DNA of 64,000 bases from the NCBI RefSeq assembly GCF_040654195.1, contig NZ_JBFAHM010000003.1, forward strand, positions 554,018-618,017, written 5' to 3'. The stretch's first letter is position 1; the number at the start of each line of letters is the position of its first letter. Under the pieces are notes generated by a model that did no database searches, was not told the origin of the DNA, and saw only the letters and a program-made list of their open reading frames with translations. A program made the position numbers and the translations under genes. This document shows, in pieces, positions 34,769 to 43,450 of the stretch. Source of the DNA: Hamadaea sp013361475 (GTDB taxonomy: Bacteria; Actinomycetota; Actinomycetes; Mycobacteriales; Micromonosporaceae).

Positions 34769-36343
34769 TCAGAACCGATCGGCCGGGCGGTAGGTCCCCC
34801 ACACGTCGCGGAGAGCGTGACAGACCTCGCCGACCGTCGCCCGGGCGGCCAACGCCTCCTTCATCGGATAGAGGACGTTCGCCGTACCCTCGGCAGCCCT
34901 CTTGAGCTGCGTCAACGCGCTCTCGACCGAACCGTTGTCGCGCTCGCGGCGCAGCCGGGCCAGCCGGTCGGCCTGAGCCTGCTCGATGGACGGATCCACC
35001 CGGAGCGGCTCGTAGGGCTCCTCTTCGTCCAGCGTGAACCGGTTCACGCCGACGACCGTGCGCTCGCCGGAGTCGATCTCCTGGGCCACCCGGTACGCCG
35101 AGGCCTCGATCTCGCGCTTCTGGAATCCGGCCTCAATGGCGTCCACGGAGGAGCCGTACTCGAAGACGCGCTGGATCAACTCGTCGGCGGCCTCCGCGAT
35201 CTCGTCGGTGAGCGCCTCGACCACGTAGGACCCGGCGAACGGGTCCACCGTGGCGGTCAGATCCGTCTCGTACGCCAGGATCTGCTGCGTACGCAGGGCG
35301 AGGCGGGCCGCCTTCGCCGTGGGCAGCGCGATCGCCTCGTCATAGGAGTTCGTGTGCAGGGATTGCGTACCACCGAGGACGGCGCCCAAACCCTGCACCG
35401 CGACCCGGACGAGGTTGACCTCGGGCTGCTGGGCGGTCAACTGCACGCCCGCCGTCTGGGTGTGGAAGCGCAGCATCCACGACTTCGGGTCCTTCGCCCC
35501 GAACTCCTCCTTCATGATCCTGGCCCAGAGCCGGCGCGCCGCCCGGAACTTGGCGACCTCCTCCAGCAGGGTCGTCCGGGCCACGAAGAAGAAGGAGAGC
35601 CGGGGCGCGAAGTCGTCGACCGCGAGCCCGGCCGCGACCGCCGCCCGGACGTACTCGATGCCGTTGGCCAGCGTGAACGCGATCTCCTGCACGGGCGTCG
35701 CGCCCGCTTCGGCCATGTGATAGCCGCTGATGGAGATCGTGTTCCACTTCGGGACCTCGGCCCGGCAGTACGCGAACGTGTCGGCCACCAGCCGCAGGGA
35801 CGGCTTCGGCGGGAAGATGTACGTGCCCCGGGCGATGTACTCCTTCAGGATGTCGTTCTGGATCGTCCCGTTGAGCGCCTTGCCCGGTACGCCCGACTGC
35901 TCCGCGACGAGTTGGTAGAGCAGGAGCAGGACGCTGCCGGGGGCGTTGATCGTCATGCTCGTCGAGACCTTGTCGAGCGGTATGCCGTCGAACAGAACGC
36001 CCATGTCCTCGACCGAGTCGATCGCCACGCCGACCTTGCCGACCTCGCCGTGCGCGATCGCCTCGTCGGAGTCGTAGCCCATCTGCGTCGGCAGGTCGAA
36101 GGCGACCGAGAGGCCCATCGTGCCCGCCGCGAGCAGTTGGTGATAGCGGGCGTTCGACTCCGCGGCGGTGCCGAATCCGGCGTACTGCCGCATCGTCCAA
36201 GGCCGCGTCGTGTACATCGTCGGATAGACGCCCCGGGTGAACGGGTACTCACCCGGCTGCTCGGAGTCGCGTTGCGGCACGTCAGCCGGCCCGTAGACGG
36301 GCTTGAGCGGGAAGCCGGACTCGCTTAACCGACGTTCAGTCAT
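34769..36343 (-). CDS. B12-dependent acyl-CoA mutase, large subunit without cobalamin domain
   Basis: 524 residues from the ATG at 36343. It has the substrate-binding TIM barrel of methylmalonyl-CoA mutases: TRGVYPTMYTTRPWTMRQYAGFG, LSVAFDLPTQMGYDSDEA, PPKPSLRLVADTFAY, ISISGYHMAEAGATPVQE, LHTNSYDEAIALPT and ETDLTATVDPFAGSYYVEAL-like region. The cobalamin module (DxHxxG) present in one-chain enzymes is absent, so a separate small subunit must be encoded elsewhere, as for isobutyryl-CoA mutase IcmA or archaeal-type MCM. Position RQY (Tyr) and PSLR (Arg) match the methylmalonyl type more than isobutyryl type. Specificity is inferred. Confidence 0.85.
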   Translation of the reverse strand: MTERRLSESGFPLKPVYGPADVPQRDSEQPGEYPFTRGVYPTMYTTRPWTMRQYAGFGTAAESNARYHQLLAAGTMGLSVAFDLPTQMGYDSDEAIAHGEVGKVGVAIDSVEDMGVLFDGIPLDKVSTSMTINAPGSVLLLLYQLVAEQSGVPGKALNGTIQNDILKEYIARGTYIFPPKPSLRLVADTFAYCRAEVPKWNTISISGYHMAEAGATPVQEIAFTLANGIEYVRAAVAAGLAVDDFAPRLSFFFVARTTLLEEVAKFRAARRLWARIMKEEFGAKDPKSWMLRFHTQTAGVQLTAQQPEVNLVRVAVQGLGAVLGGTQSLHTNSYDEAIALPTAKAARLALRTQQILAYETDLTATVDPFAGSYVVEALTDEIAEAADELIQRVFEYGSSVDAIEAGFQKREIEASAYRVAQEIDSGERTVVGVNRFTLDEEEPYEPLRVDPSIEQAQADRLARLRRERDNGSVESALTQLKRAAEGTANVLYPMKEALAARATVGEVCHALRDVWGTYRPADRF

Positions 36344-36418
36344 ACCGCTGATCGTAGGATGAACGGCGCAGACGGCGGATGAGGTCTTTCCCACACGCTC
36401 TCTGCCCGCTCTCGTTTG

Positions 36419-36483
36419 GCGCTGGATCAGGGTTCTCGGTCGAATCATGATCCAAGATTCGACCCGGAACCCTGATCCAGCGC
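36419..36483. repeat. 65-bp palindromic element, family 1, copy C
   Basis: Standard terminal arms; the centre reads AATCATGATCCAAGATT, so the innermost pairs have changed. Lies between divergent mutase and kinase genes. The remaining spacer (36484-36645) carries the kinase promoter presumably, but no clear motif. Confidence 0.9.
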
Positions 36484-36645
36484 GAAAGCACCTGAGCGTG
36501 GGCCGGTGACGGAGAGTGGTCGCCCGGCTCGGCTTTCATTTGCCACATTTCTCACGCAGAATGGGGCGGTTGGCCAATCCCCACCCCGGGTAACCAGGCC
36601 CGTCCGACGGCCACTGCACACAGTTCCCCACGAGACGGCGGCAAA

Positions 36646-38421
36646 GTGACTACCCCCATGCCCACCACCTGGAACAGCTCCCCCGGCGACGGCCGAGCGG
36701 CGCCGGGCACCGTGATCGGCGGGCGCTACTCGTTGCGTACCGCCATCGGCACCGGCGGCATGGGCACCGTGTGGCGTGCCTCGGACACTCTGCTCCGGCG
36801 CGACGTCGCCGTGAAGGAGGTCGTCTGCCCACCCGGGATGGCGGCGTCCGACCGCGACGCGATGTACGAGCGGACCATGCGGGAGGCCCGAGCCGCCGCC
36901 GCGCTGGCCCACCCCTCCGTCGTCCAGGTCTACGACGTCGTCACCGAGGGCGGCCGGCCGTGGATCGTCATGGAACTGCTCGACGCCCGCAGCTTGGCTG
37001 ACATGGTCATCGAAGGTGGCCCGCTGGCTCCGCGTACGGTGGCCAAGATCGGCGTGGCGTTGCTCGGCGCGCTCGAAGTGGCGCACGCCGCCGGAGTGCT
37101 GCACCGGGACGTGAAGCCCGCCAACGTGCTCATCTGCCAGGACGGCCGCTGCGTCCTCACCGACTTCGGCGTGGCCCGGATGCCCAGCGACGTGCAGCTC
37201 ACGACGCCGGGCATGGTGCTGGGCTCGCCGCACTTCATCTCGCCCGAACGCGCGATGGGGCACGCCTTCGGCCCGCCCAGCGACCTGTTCTCCCTCGGCG
37301 TCACCCTGTTCACCGCAGTCGAGGGGCGTCCGCCGTTCGACAAGGGCGACCCGCTGGCGACCATGCATGCCGTGGTCGAGGAGCCGCCGGCGCCGATGCA
37401 ACTGGCCGGCCCGCTGACCGACGTCCTCGGCGGCCTGCTGATCAAGGACCCGAGCCGCCGGTGGGACGTGCCCCGCGCCCGTGCGACCCTGCGGGAGCTG
37501 CTCGCCAACGACCTCGCCCAGCTGCCCAGCACTCCGAGCTACACCGATCCCTGGTCGGTCATGCCCACCCCGCAGGGGCAGTGGACCGACCCGACCGCGG
37601 TCGCGCCGACCAGCCCGCCCGTCGGCGGCAAGCCGCCCAAGCAGGTCGGCGGCCGGGCGTTGCTGGCCACCGGGGACATGCCCCAGTTCGGTGCCGCCAA
37701 TCTGCCCTCCGGCCCGTCGATGGGCGGGGCGATGCAGGCCACCGGCGCGATGCCGCAGCTGCCGACCGGCGCGATGCCGCCCGTCAAGCGCTCCTCGGGC
37801 TCACTTCTCGACAAGTTCCGCGACCTGCCCAAGGGCGCCCGGCTGGGTCTCGTCGCCGGGCTCGCCGTCGTCGTGCTCATCGGGACCGTGGCCGCCGCCA
37901 GCAAACTGTTCGGCGGTTCCGGCACTCCCGAGGCCGGTTCCACGAGCCCCGGGCCGCAGGCCAGCGCCAGCGCCCCCGTGAGCCCGCAGGCCCAGCCGGT
38001 CCTCTACACCGGCAAGGGCTACAAGATCACCTTCCCGGTCGGCTGGAAGAAGGGCACCGGGATCGCCAACGGGATCGAGTACCGCGACCCGAAGGTCTCC
38101 AACCGGTATGTCCGGGTCCAGGTCTACTCCGGCAAGAACGTGGACAGCGTGGTCGACTCGAAGGTCAAGGACCTGCAGAAGGCCGGCACCTGCGAGGTCT
38201 ACGAGCAGGTCGGCATCACGCCCACCACCGTCGCCGCGCAGGACGGCAGCCAGCTCGAATATCTCTGCACCCCGAAGGGCCAGGACCAGCGCCACGGGAC
38301 CTACACGGTGATCACCTCGGGTGGCAAGACCTATCGCCTCCAGGCCTCCACCGAGGCCAGCGACTGGGACGACGCCAAGGCGGTCTTCGAGCAGATCGCG
38401 CAGAGTTTCACCCTGGTCTAG
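36646..38421 (+). CDS. PASTA-less membrane Ser/Thr protein kinase
   Basis: 591 residues from the GTG at 36646 (ATG 36658 possible). Kinase domain at residues 27-290: GTGGMGTVW, VAVKEV lysine, HRDVKPANVL catalytic loop, DFGVARM, GSPHFISPERAMG activation loop and APE-like motif. A Pro-rich juxtamembrane linker repeats TGxMPQ(L/F) twice. One membrane helix (about 398-420: LGLVAGLAVVVLIGTVAAA). The external part of about 170 residues has YKITFPVGWKKG and DDAKAVFEQIAQSFTLV, like the PknH-type or SCP-like sensor folds, not PASTA. Phosphorylation targets unknown. Confidence 0.92.
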   Translation: MTTPMPTTWNSSPGDGRAAPGTVIGGRYSLRTAIGTGGMGTVWRASDTLLRRDVAVKEVVCPPGMAASDRDAMYERTMREARAAAALAHPSVVQVYDVVTEGGRPWIVMELLDARSLADMVIEGGPLAPRTVAKIGVALLGALEVAHAAGVLHRDVKPANVLICQDGRCVLTDFGVARMPSDVQLTTPGMVLGSPHFISPERAMGHAFGPPSDLFSLGVTLFTAVEGRPPFDKGDPLATMHAVVEEPPAPMQLAGPLTDVLGGLLIKDPSRRWDVPRARATLRELLANDLAQLPSTPSYTDPWSVMPTPQGQWTDPTAVAPTSPPVGGKPPKQVGGRALLATGDMPQFGAANLPSGPSMGGAMQATGAMPQLPTGAMPPVKRSSGSLLDKFRDLPKGARLGLVAGLAVVVLIGTVAAASKLFGGSGTPEAGSTSPGPQASASAPVSPQAQPVLYTGKGYKITFPVGWKKGTGIANGIEYRDPKVSNRYVRVQVYSGKNVDSVVDSKVKDLQKAGTCEVYEQVGITPTTVAAQDGSQLEYLCTPKGQDQRHGTYTVITSGGKTYRLQASTEASDWDDAKAVFEQIAQSFTLV

Positions 38422-38477
38422 CCGACCGCTCTCGGGAACCCGGGACATCGCGCGGAGCACTGTGCTAAAAATCGCCC

Positions 38478-40169
38478 ATGACCGACCACACCGCGCCAGA
38501 CCCCGCGCACACCGAGTCGCTGTTGGCCAGCGTCCGCGCCTGGATCGACGACGATCCCGACCCGGCCGATCGCGACGAACTGTCCGCGCTGCTCGACGCG
38601 GGGAACACCGCCGAGCTCGCTGACCGCTTCGCCGGGCCGCTGACCTTCGGGACGGCCGGCCTGCGCGGCCCGCTGCGCGCCGGTCCCAACGGCATGAATC
38701 TGGCGGTGGTACGCCAGGCGGCGGCGGGCCTGGTCAGTTGGTTGCGAGCGAACGACACGACGGCTGACGAGCCGCTCGTCATCGGGTACGACGCCCGGCG
38801 GGGCTCGAAGCAGTTCGCGGAGGAGACCGCGCGGGTGGCGACCGGGGCCGGCCTGCGGGCGCTCGTGATGCCGCGGAACCTGCCGACGCCGCTGCTCGCC
38901 TTCGCCGTACGCCACCTCGGCGGCTGCGCGGGTGTGATGGTCACGGCGTCGCACAATCCGCCGCAGGACAACGGATACAAGGTCTACCTGGGCGCTCGGC
39001 TCGGTGGCGAACTGGGCGCGGGGGCTCAGATCGTTCCGCCCGTCGACGGCGAGATCTCCGCCCGGATCGCCGCCGTCACGAAGCTAGCCGACGTACCCCT
39101 CGGCGACTCCGGGGAGCTGCTCGACGAGTCCATCGTGACGGCGTACCTGGATCGGGCGGCGTCCGTTGTGGACTCCGATGGACCGCGCGACCTGGTGGTG
39201 GCGTACACGCCGATGCACGGAGTCGGCGGCCAGGTCGCGGCGGACGCGTTCGTCCGGGCCGGTTTCGCCGAGCCGCACCACGTCGACGCCCAGTGGACCC
39301 CCGACGGCACCTTCCCGACGGTCAGCTTCCCGAACCCGGAGGAGCCCGGGGCGATGGATCGCGTGATCGCGCTGGCCAAGCAGGTGAACGCCGACATCGC
39401 GATCGCCAGCGACCCGGACGCCGACCGGTGCGCCGTCGCGATCCCGGCCCCGGCCGCGCCCGGCGGCTGGCGGATGCTGCGCGGCGACGAGGTGGGCGTC
39501 CTGCTCGCCGATCACCTGATGCGACGCGGCCGCCGCGGCACGTACGCCACCACGATCGTGTCGTCGTCGCTGCTCAAGACGCTCACCGCGGAACGCGGCC
39601 TCGGGTACGCCGAAACCCTGACCGGGTTCAAGTGGATCTCCCGATCGGCCGCCGACCTGTGCTTCGGATACGAGGAAGCCCTCGGCTACTGCGTCGACCC
39701 CGACGGCGTACGCGACAAGGACGGGATCACCGCCGCCCTCGTGGTGGCCGAACTGGCCGCCGGATTGAAGGCCGAACTGCGTACGCCGGCCGACCGGCTC
39801 GACGAGATCGCCGCCCAGCACGGCGTCTACGCCACCGACCAGCTCTCCGTACGCGTCGACGACCTCAGCGAGATCTCCGACGCCATGGCCCGGCTGCGGT
39901 CGAAGACCCCGACGACGTTGCTCGACGAACCGGTCAGCTCCGCCGAAGATCTGCAGCCCGACGCCGATGTCGTCATCCTGCGTACGCCCGAATGCCGCGT
40001 CGTCGTCCGGCCCTCCGGGACCGAGCCGAAGCTCAAGGCGTACCTGGAGGTGCGGGAACCGGTCGCCGAAGGCGATCTGGCCTCCGCCCGGGAACGCGCG
40101 AGCGCCGCACTGACCGCCCTGCGTACGGAGACCGCCGCTGCCCTGGGCATCTGGTCGGTCGCACCCTGA
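38478..40169 (+). CDS. pmmB: phosphohexomutase (phosphomannomutase/phosphoglucomutase)
   Basis: 563 residues, ATG start. Alpha-D-phosphohexomutase with all four family regions: active-site serine in VTASHNPPQDNGYKVY, metal loop SDPDADRCAV, sugar-binding GFKWISR...GYEEALGY and phosphate-binding RPSGTEPKLKAYLE. The large length with an N-terminal extension is typical of the PmmB/PGM-like bacterial group, which interconverts hexose or pentose 1- and 6/5-phosphates. Ribose-phosphate mutation would fit the adjacent upp and deoC genes. M. tuberculosis pmmB (Rv3308) is the positional match. Confidence 0.94.
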   Translation: MTDHTAPDPAHTESLLASVRAWIDDDPDPADRDELSALLDAGNTAELADRFAGPLTFGTAGLRGPLRAGPNGMNLAVVRQAAAGLVSWLRANDTTADEPLVIGYDARRGSKQFAEETARVATGAGLRALVMPRNLPTPLLAFAVRHLGGCAGVMVTASHNPPQDNGYKVYLGARLGGELGAGAQIVPPVDGEISARIAAVTKLADVPLGDSGELLDESIVTAYLDRAASVVDSDGPRDLVVAYTPMHGVGGQVAADAFVRAGFAEPHHVDAQWTPDGTFPTVSFPNPEEPGAMDRVIALAKQVNADIAIASDPDADRCAVAIPAPAAPGGWRMLRGDEVGVLLADHLMRRGRRGTYATTIVSSSLLKTLTAERGLGYAETLTGFKWISRSAADLCFGYEEALGYCVDPDGVRDKDGITAALVVAELAAGLKAELRTPADRLDEIAAQHGVYATDQLSVRVDDLSEISDAMARLRSKTPTTLLDEPVSSAEDLQPDADVVILRTPECRVVVRPSGTEPKLKAYLEVREPVAEGDLASARERASAALTALRTETAAALGIWSVAP

Positions 40170-40193
40170 TGGTTACCGGTAGGTTGTGAATCC

Positions 40194-40826
40194 GTGGACG
40201 TACTCGTCGTTGATCACCCGCTCGCCCAGTCCCGGCTGACCGCCATGCGCGACGCCCGCACGGACTCCGCGACATTCCGGGCCGCCCTGCACGAGCTGAG
40301 CACCATGCTCGCGTACGAGGCCGCGCGTTCCTTCGCGGCCGAGAAGTACCCGGTGCAGACCCCGGTCGCCACCGCGCAGGGCACCAAGCTGGCCAACCCG
40401 CCGCTGATCGTGCCGGTGCTGCGCGCCGGGCTCGGCATGGCGGACGCCGTCCTGGCCCTGCTTCCGGAGTCGTCCATGGGCTTCGTCGGGCTGGCCCGCG
40501 ACGAACACACCTTCGAGCCGCGGGCGTACATGGAGTCGCTGCCGGCCGACCTGCGCGGCCTGCCGGTGCTCGTCCTCGACCCGATGCTGGCCACCGGCGG
40601 CTCGCTGGAGCACTGCTGCCGGCTGCTGGTCGACCGGGGCTGCACCGACATCACCGTGCTGAGCGTCATCTGCGCGCCCGAGGGCATCGCCCGCCTGGAG
40701 CAGTCCGGGCTGCCGATCCGCCTCGTCACCGCCAGCGTCGACGAGCGGCTCAACGAGCAGATGTTCATCGTCCCCGGCCTCGGCGACGCCGGCGACCGCC
40801 AGTTCGGCGGCATGCCCCGTTTCTAA
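40194..40826 (+). CDS. upp: uracil phosphoribosyltransferase
   Basis: 210 residues, GTG start. It converts uracil and PRPP to UMP in pyrimidine salvage. Seen: N-terminal VDHPLAQSRLTAMRDART, the 5-phosphate site RAGLGMADAVLALLP, PRPP motif VLVLDPMLATGGS, ICAPEGIARLE, and the C-terminal uracil site VPGLGDAGDRQFGG. Full length. Immediately downstream of the phosphohexomutase gene (24 bases). Confidence 0.97.
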   Translation: MDVLVVDHPLAQSRLTAMRDARTDSATFRAALHELSTMLAYEAARSFAAEKYPVQTPVATAQGTKLANPPLIVPVLRAGLGMADAVLALLPESSMGFVGLARDEHTFEPRAYMESLPADLRGLPVLVLDPMLATGGSLEHCCRLLVDRGCTDITVLSVICAPEGIARLEQSGLPIRLVTASVDERLNEQMFIVPGLGDAGDRQFGGMPRF

Positions 40827-40864
40827 CCCCACCCCTCCCCTCACCTACCCCGCCCTTTCGCGCC

Positions 40865-40962
40865 TTTCGCGCCGATCATGAACTACTTTCGCGCCGATCA
40901 TGAACTACTTTCGCGCCGATCATGAACTAACGGTCGATCATGGCGATAAGTTCATGATGCGC
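40865..40962 (+). repeat. 22-bp tandem repeat running into a palindrome
   Basis: Three units of TTTCGCGCCGATCATGAACT (22 bp with the last two bases) start at 40865, 40887 and 40909. The third unit forms the left arm of an imperfect palindrome closed by AAGTTCATGATGCGC (40948-40962). The arm motif GATCATGAAC is shared with 30557. The following bases up to deoC show nothing else. Confidence 0.8.
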
Positions 40963-41060
40963 GGAAAGCCAGCCGGGGGCGGCGCGGCCGGGGACGAGGG
41001 GGCGAGGGCGCGGGGCGGAGCGGCGGCGGAGCTGAGGTGGGCGGAGATAGGCTTTCGGGC

Positions 41061-42008
41061 ATGACAGTCACCGCACCTGCGCTCTCCGAGGTGACCGGGT
41101 CGAACGCCGCCCTGCGGGCGTTCCTGCACGGGCTGCCCGGCGTGGACAAGGTCGGGGCGGACGCCCGGGCCGCCGCGCTCGGCACCCGTTCGATCAAGAC
41201 CTCGTCGAAGGTGTTCGCGATCGATCTCGCGATCAGCATGGTCGATCTGACGACGCTGGAGGGCGCGGACACCCCTGGAAAGGTCCGGGCGCTGGCGACG
41301 AAGGCGCTGCGTCCCGATCCGCTCGACCCGAGTTGCCCGTCGACTGCGGCGGTCTGTGTCTACCCGTCGATGGTTCCCGACGTCCGGGAGATCGTCGCGG
41401 GCTCGACCGTGAAGATCGCCAGCGTCGCCACCGCGTTCCCGTCGGGCCAGGCGTCGCTCAAGGTCAAGATCGACGACGTACGCGACGCGGTGGACGCGGG
41501 TGCGGACGAGATCGACATGGTGATCAACCGAGGGGCCTTCCTGGCCGGGCGCTATCTCGAGGTGTTCGACGAGATCGTGGCGGTCAAGGGCGCGTGCGGC
41601 GACGCCCGGCTCAAGGTGATCATGGAGACCGGTGAGCTGGTGACCTATGACAACGTCCGTCGGGCTTCGTGGCTGTCGATGCTGGCGGGGGCGGACTTCA
41701 TCAAGACCTCGACCGGCAAGATCTCCCCGGCCGCGACGCCGCCGGTCACGCTGATCATGCTGGAAGCCGTGCGGGACTTCCTCGCGACCACCGGCCGCCA
41801 GGTCGGGGTGAAGCCGGCCGGCGGCATCCGGACGTCGAAGGACGCGATCAAGTACCTCGTGCTCGTGAACGAGACCGCCGGCGAGGCCTGGCTGGATCCG
41901 CACTGGTTCCGGTTCGGCGCGTCGTCGCTGCTCAACGACCTGTTGTTGCAGCGCAACAAGATGAAGACCGGGCATTACTCCGGTCCCGACTACGTCACTC
42001 TGGACTGA
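41061..42008 (+). CDS. deoC: deoxyribose-phosphate aldolase
   Basis: 315 residues; the ATG at 41061 is preferred to an upstream GTG. It splits 2-deoxyribose 5-phosphate to acetaldehyde and glyceraldehyde 3-phosphate in the breakdown of deoxynucleosides. Markers: IDLAISMVDLTTLEG, VCVYPSMV, VKIASVATAFPSGQ, DEIDMVINRG, LKVIMETGEL (Schiff-base region), ADFIKTSTGK, and VGVKPAGGIRT. The last Lys and the TSTGK Lys are the catalytic pair. This longer form (more than 300 residues) with ALDH genes in one operon is the animal-like/actinobacterial type. Confidence 0.95.
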   Translation: MTVTAPALSEVTGSNAALRAFLHGLPGVDKVGADARAAALGTRSIKTSSKVFAIDLAISMVDLTTLEGADTPGKVRALATKALRPDPLDPSCPSTAAVCVYPSMVPDVREIVAGSTVKIASVATAFPSGQASLKVKIDDVRDAVDAGADEIDMVINRGAFLAGRYLEVFDEIVAVKGACGDARLKVIMETGELVTYDNVRRASWLSMLAGADFIKTSTGKISPAATPPVTLIMLEAVRDFLATTGRQVGVKPAGGIRTSKDAIKYLVLVNETAGEAWLDPHWFRFGASSLLNDLLLQRNKMKTGHYSGPDYVTLD

Positions 42009-42013
42009 GCGCC

Positions 42014-43450
42014 ATGGCTGTTTTCGAGTACGCGCCCGCGCCCGAGTCGCGCGCGATCGTCAACCTCAAGCCCTCCTACGGGCTGTTCATCGACGGTGAG
42101 TTCGTCGAGGGCACCGAGACCTTCAAGTCGATCTCCCCCGCTTCGGAGGAGGTGCTCGCCGAGGTCGCCGACGCGACGCCGGCCGACGTCGATCGGGCGG
42201 TCGCCGCCGCGCGGCGGGCGTACGAGAAGGTGTGGGGGCCGATGTCCGGGGCGGAACGGGCGAAGTACCTGTTCCGGATCGCCCGGTTGATCCAGGAGCG
42301 CAGCCGGGAGCTGGCCGTCCTGGAGTCGCTGGACAACGGCAAGCCGATCCGGGAGTCCCGGGACGTCGACGTGCCGCTGGTCGCCGCGCACTTCTTCTAC
42401 TACGCGGGCTGGGCCGACAAGCTCGACCACGCGGGCTTTGGACGCGATCCGAAGCCGCACGGCGTCGCCGGGCAGATCATCCCGTGGAACTTCCCGCTGC
42501 TCATGCTCGCGTGGAAGATCGCGCCCGCGCTCGCTGCCGGGAACACCGTGGTGCTCAAGCCGGCCGAGACCACCCCGTTGACGGCGTTGCTGTTCGCCGA
42601 GATCTGCCAGCAGGCCGACCTGCCGCCGGGCGTGGTCAACATCGTCACCGGCGCGGGTGCGACCGGGGCGGCGCTGGTCAACCACCCGGACGTCGACAAG
42701 GTCGCGTTCACCGGGTCGACCGAGGTCGGCCGGATCATCGCCAAGGCGGTGGCCGGGACCCAGAAGAAGGTCACCCTGGAGCTGGGCGGCAAGGCCGCCA
42801 ACATCGTCTTCGAGGACGCCGCGATCGACCAGGCGGTCGAAGGCATCGTCAACGGCATCTTCTTCAACCAGGGGCACGTCTGCTGCGCCGGTTCGCGACT
42901 GCTGGTCCAGGAGTCGGTGGCCGACGAGGTGCTGGAGTCGCTGAAGCGCCGGATGGCCACTTTGCGGCTGGGCGACCCACTCGACAAGAACACCGACATC
43001 GGCGCGATCAACTCGGCCGAGCAACTGGCCCGGATCAAGGAGCTGACCGCGGCCGGGTCGCAGGAGGGCGCAGAGGTGTGGTCGCCGCCGTGCGAGCTGC
43101 CCGCGCGCGGGTTCTGGTTCGCACCGACCCTGTTCACCGGTGTCTCGCAGGCCCACCGGATCGCCCGCGAGGAGATCTTCGGCCCGGTCCTGTCGGTGCT
43201 GACCTTCCGCACGCCGGCCGAGGCGATCGAGAAGGCCAACAACACGCCCTACGGGCTGTCGGCCGGGATCTGGACCGAGAAGGGCTCCCGCATCCTCGCC
43301 GTCGCCGATCAGCTCCGCGCCGGGGTGGTCTGGGCCAACACCTTCAACAAGTTCGACCCGACGTCGCCGTTCGGCGGCTACAAGGAGTCCGGTTACGGTC
43401 GCGAAGGCGGCCGGCACGGCCTGGAGGCGTACCTTGCCCACTCGAGATAG
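42014..43450 (+). CDS. aldehyde dehydrogenase
   Basis: 478 residues from the ATG at 42014, 5 bases after deoC. Full ALDH: VAGQIIPWNFPLLMLAWKIAPALAAGNTVVLKP, FTGSTEVGRII, catalytic Glu in VTLELGGKAANIV, and catalytic Cys in NQGHVCCAGSRLLVQ; also FGPVLSVLTF and PFGGYKESGYGREGG. NAD-dependent oxidation of an aldehyde, in context the acetaldehyde released by DeoC. It overlaps the next gene by 17 bases. Confidence 0.95.
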   Translation: MAVFEYAPAPESRAIVNLKPSYGLFIDGEFVEGTETFKSISPASEEVLAEVADATPADVDRAVAAARRAYEKVWGPMSGAERAKYLFRIARLIQERSRELAVLESLDNGKPIRESRDVDVPLVAAHFFYYAGWADKLDHAGFGRDPKPHGVAGQIIPWNFPLLMLAWKIAPALAAGNTVVLKPAETTPLTALLFAEICQQADLPPGVVNIVTGAGATGAALVNHPDVDKVAFTGSTEVGRIIAKAVAGTQKKVTLELGGKAANIVFEDAAIDQAVEGIVNGIFFNQGHVCCAGSRLLVQESVADEVLESLKRRMATLRLGDPLDKNTDIGAINSAEQLARIKELTAAGSQEGAEVWSPPCELPARGFWFAPTLFTGVSQAHRIAREEIFGPVLSVLTFRTPAEAIEKANNTPYGLSAGIWTEKGSRILAVADQLRAGVVWANTFNKFDPTSPFGGYKESGYGREGGRHGLEAYLAHSR

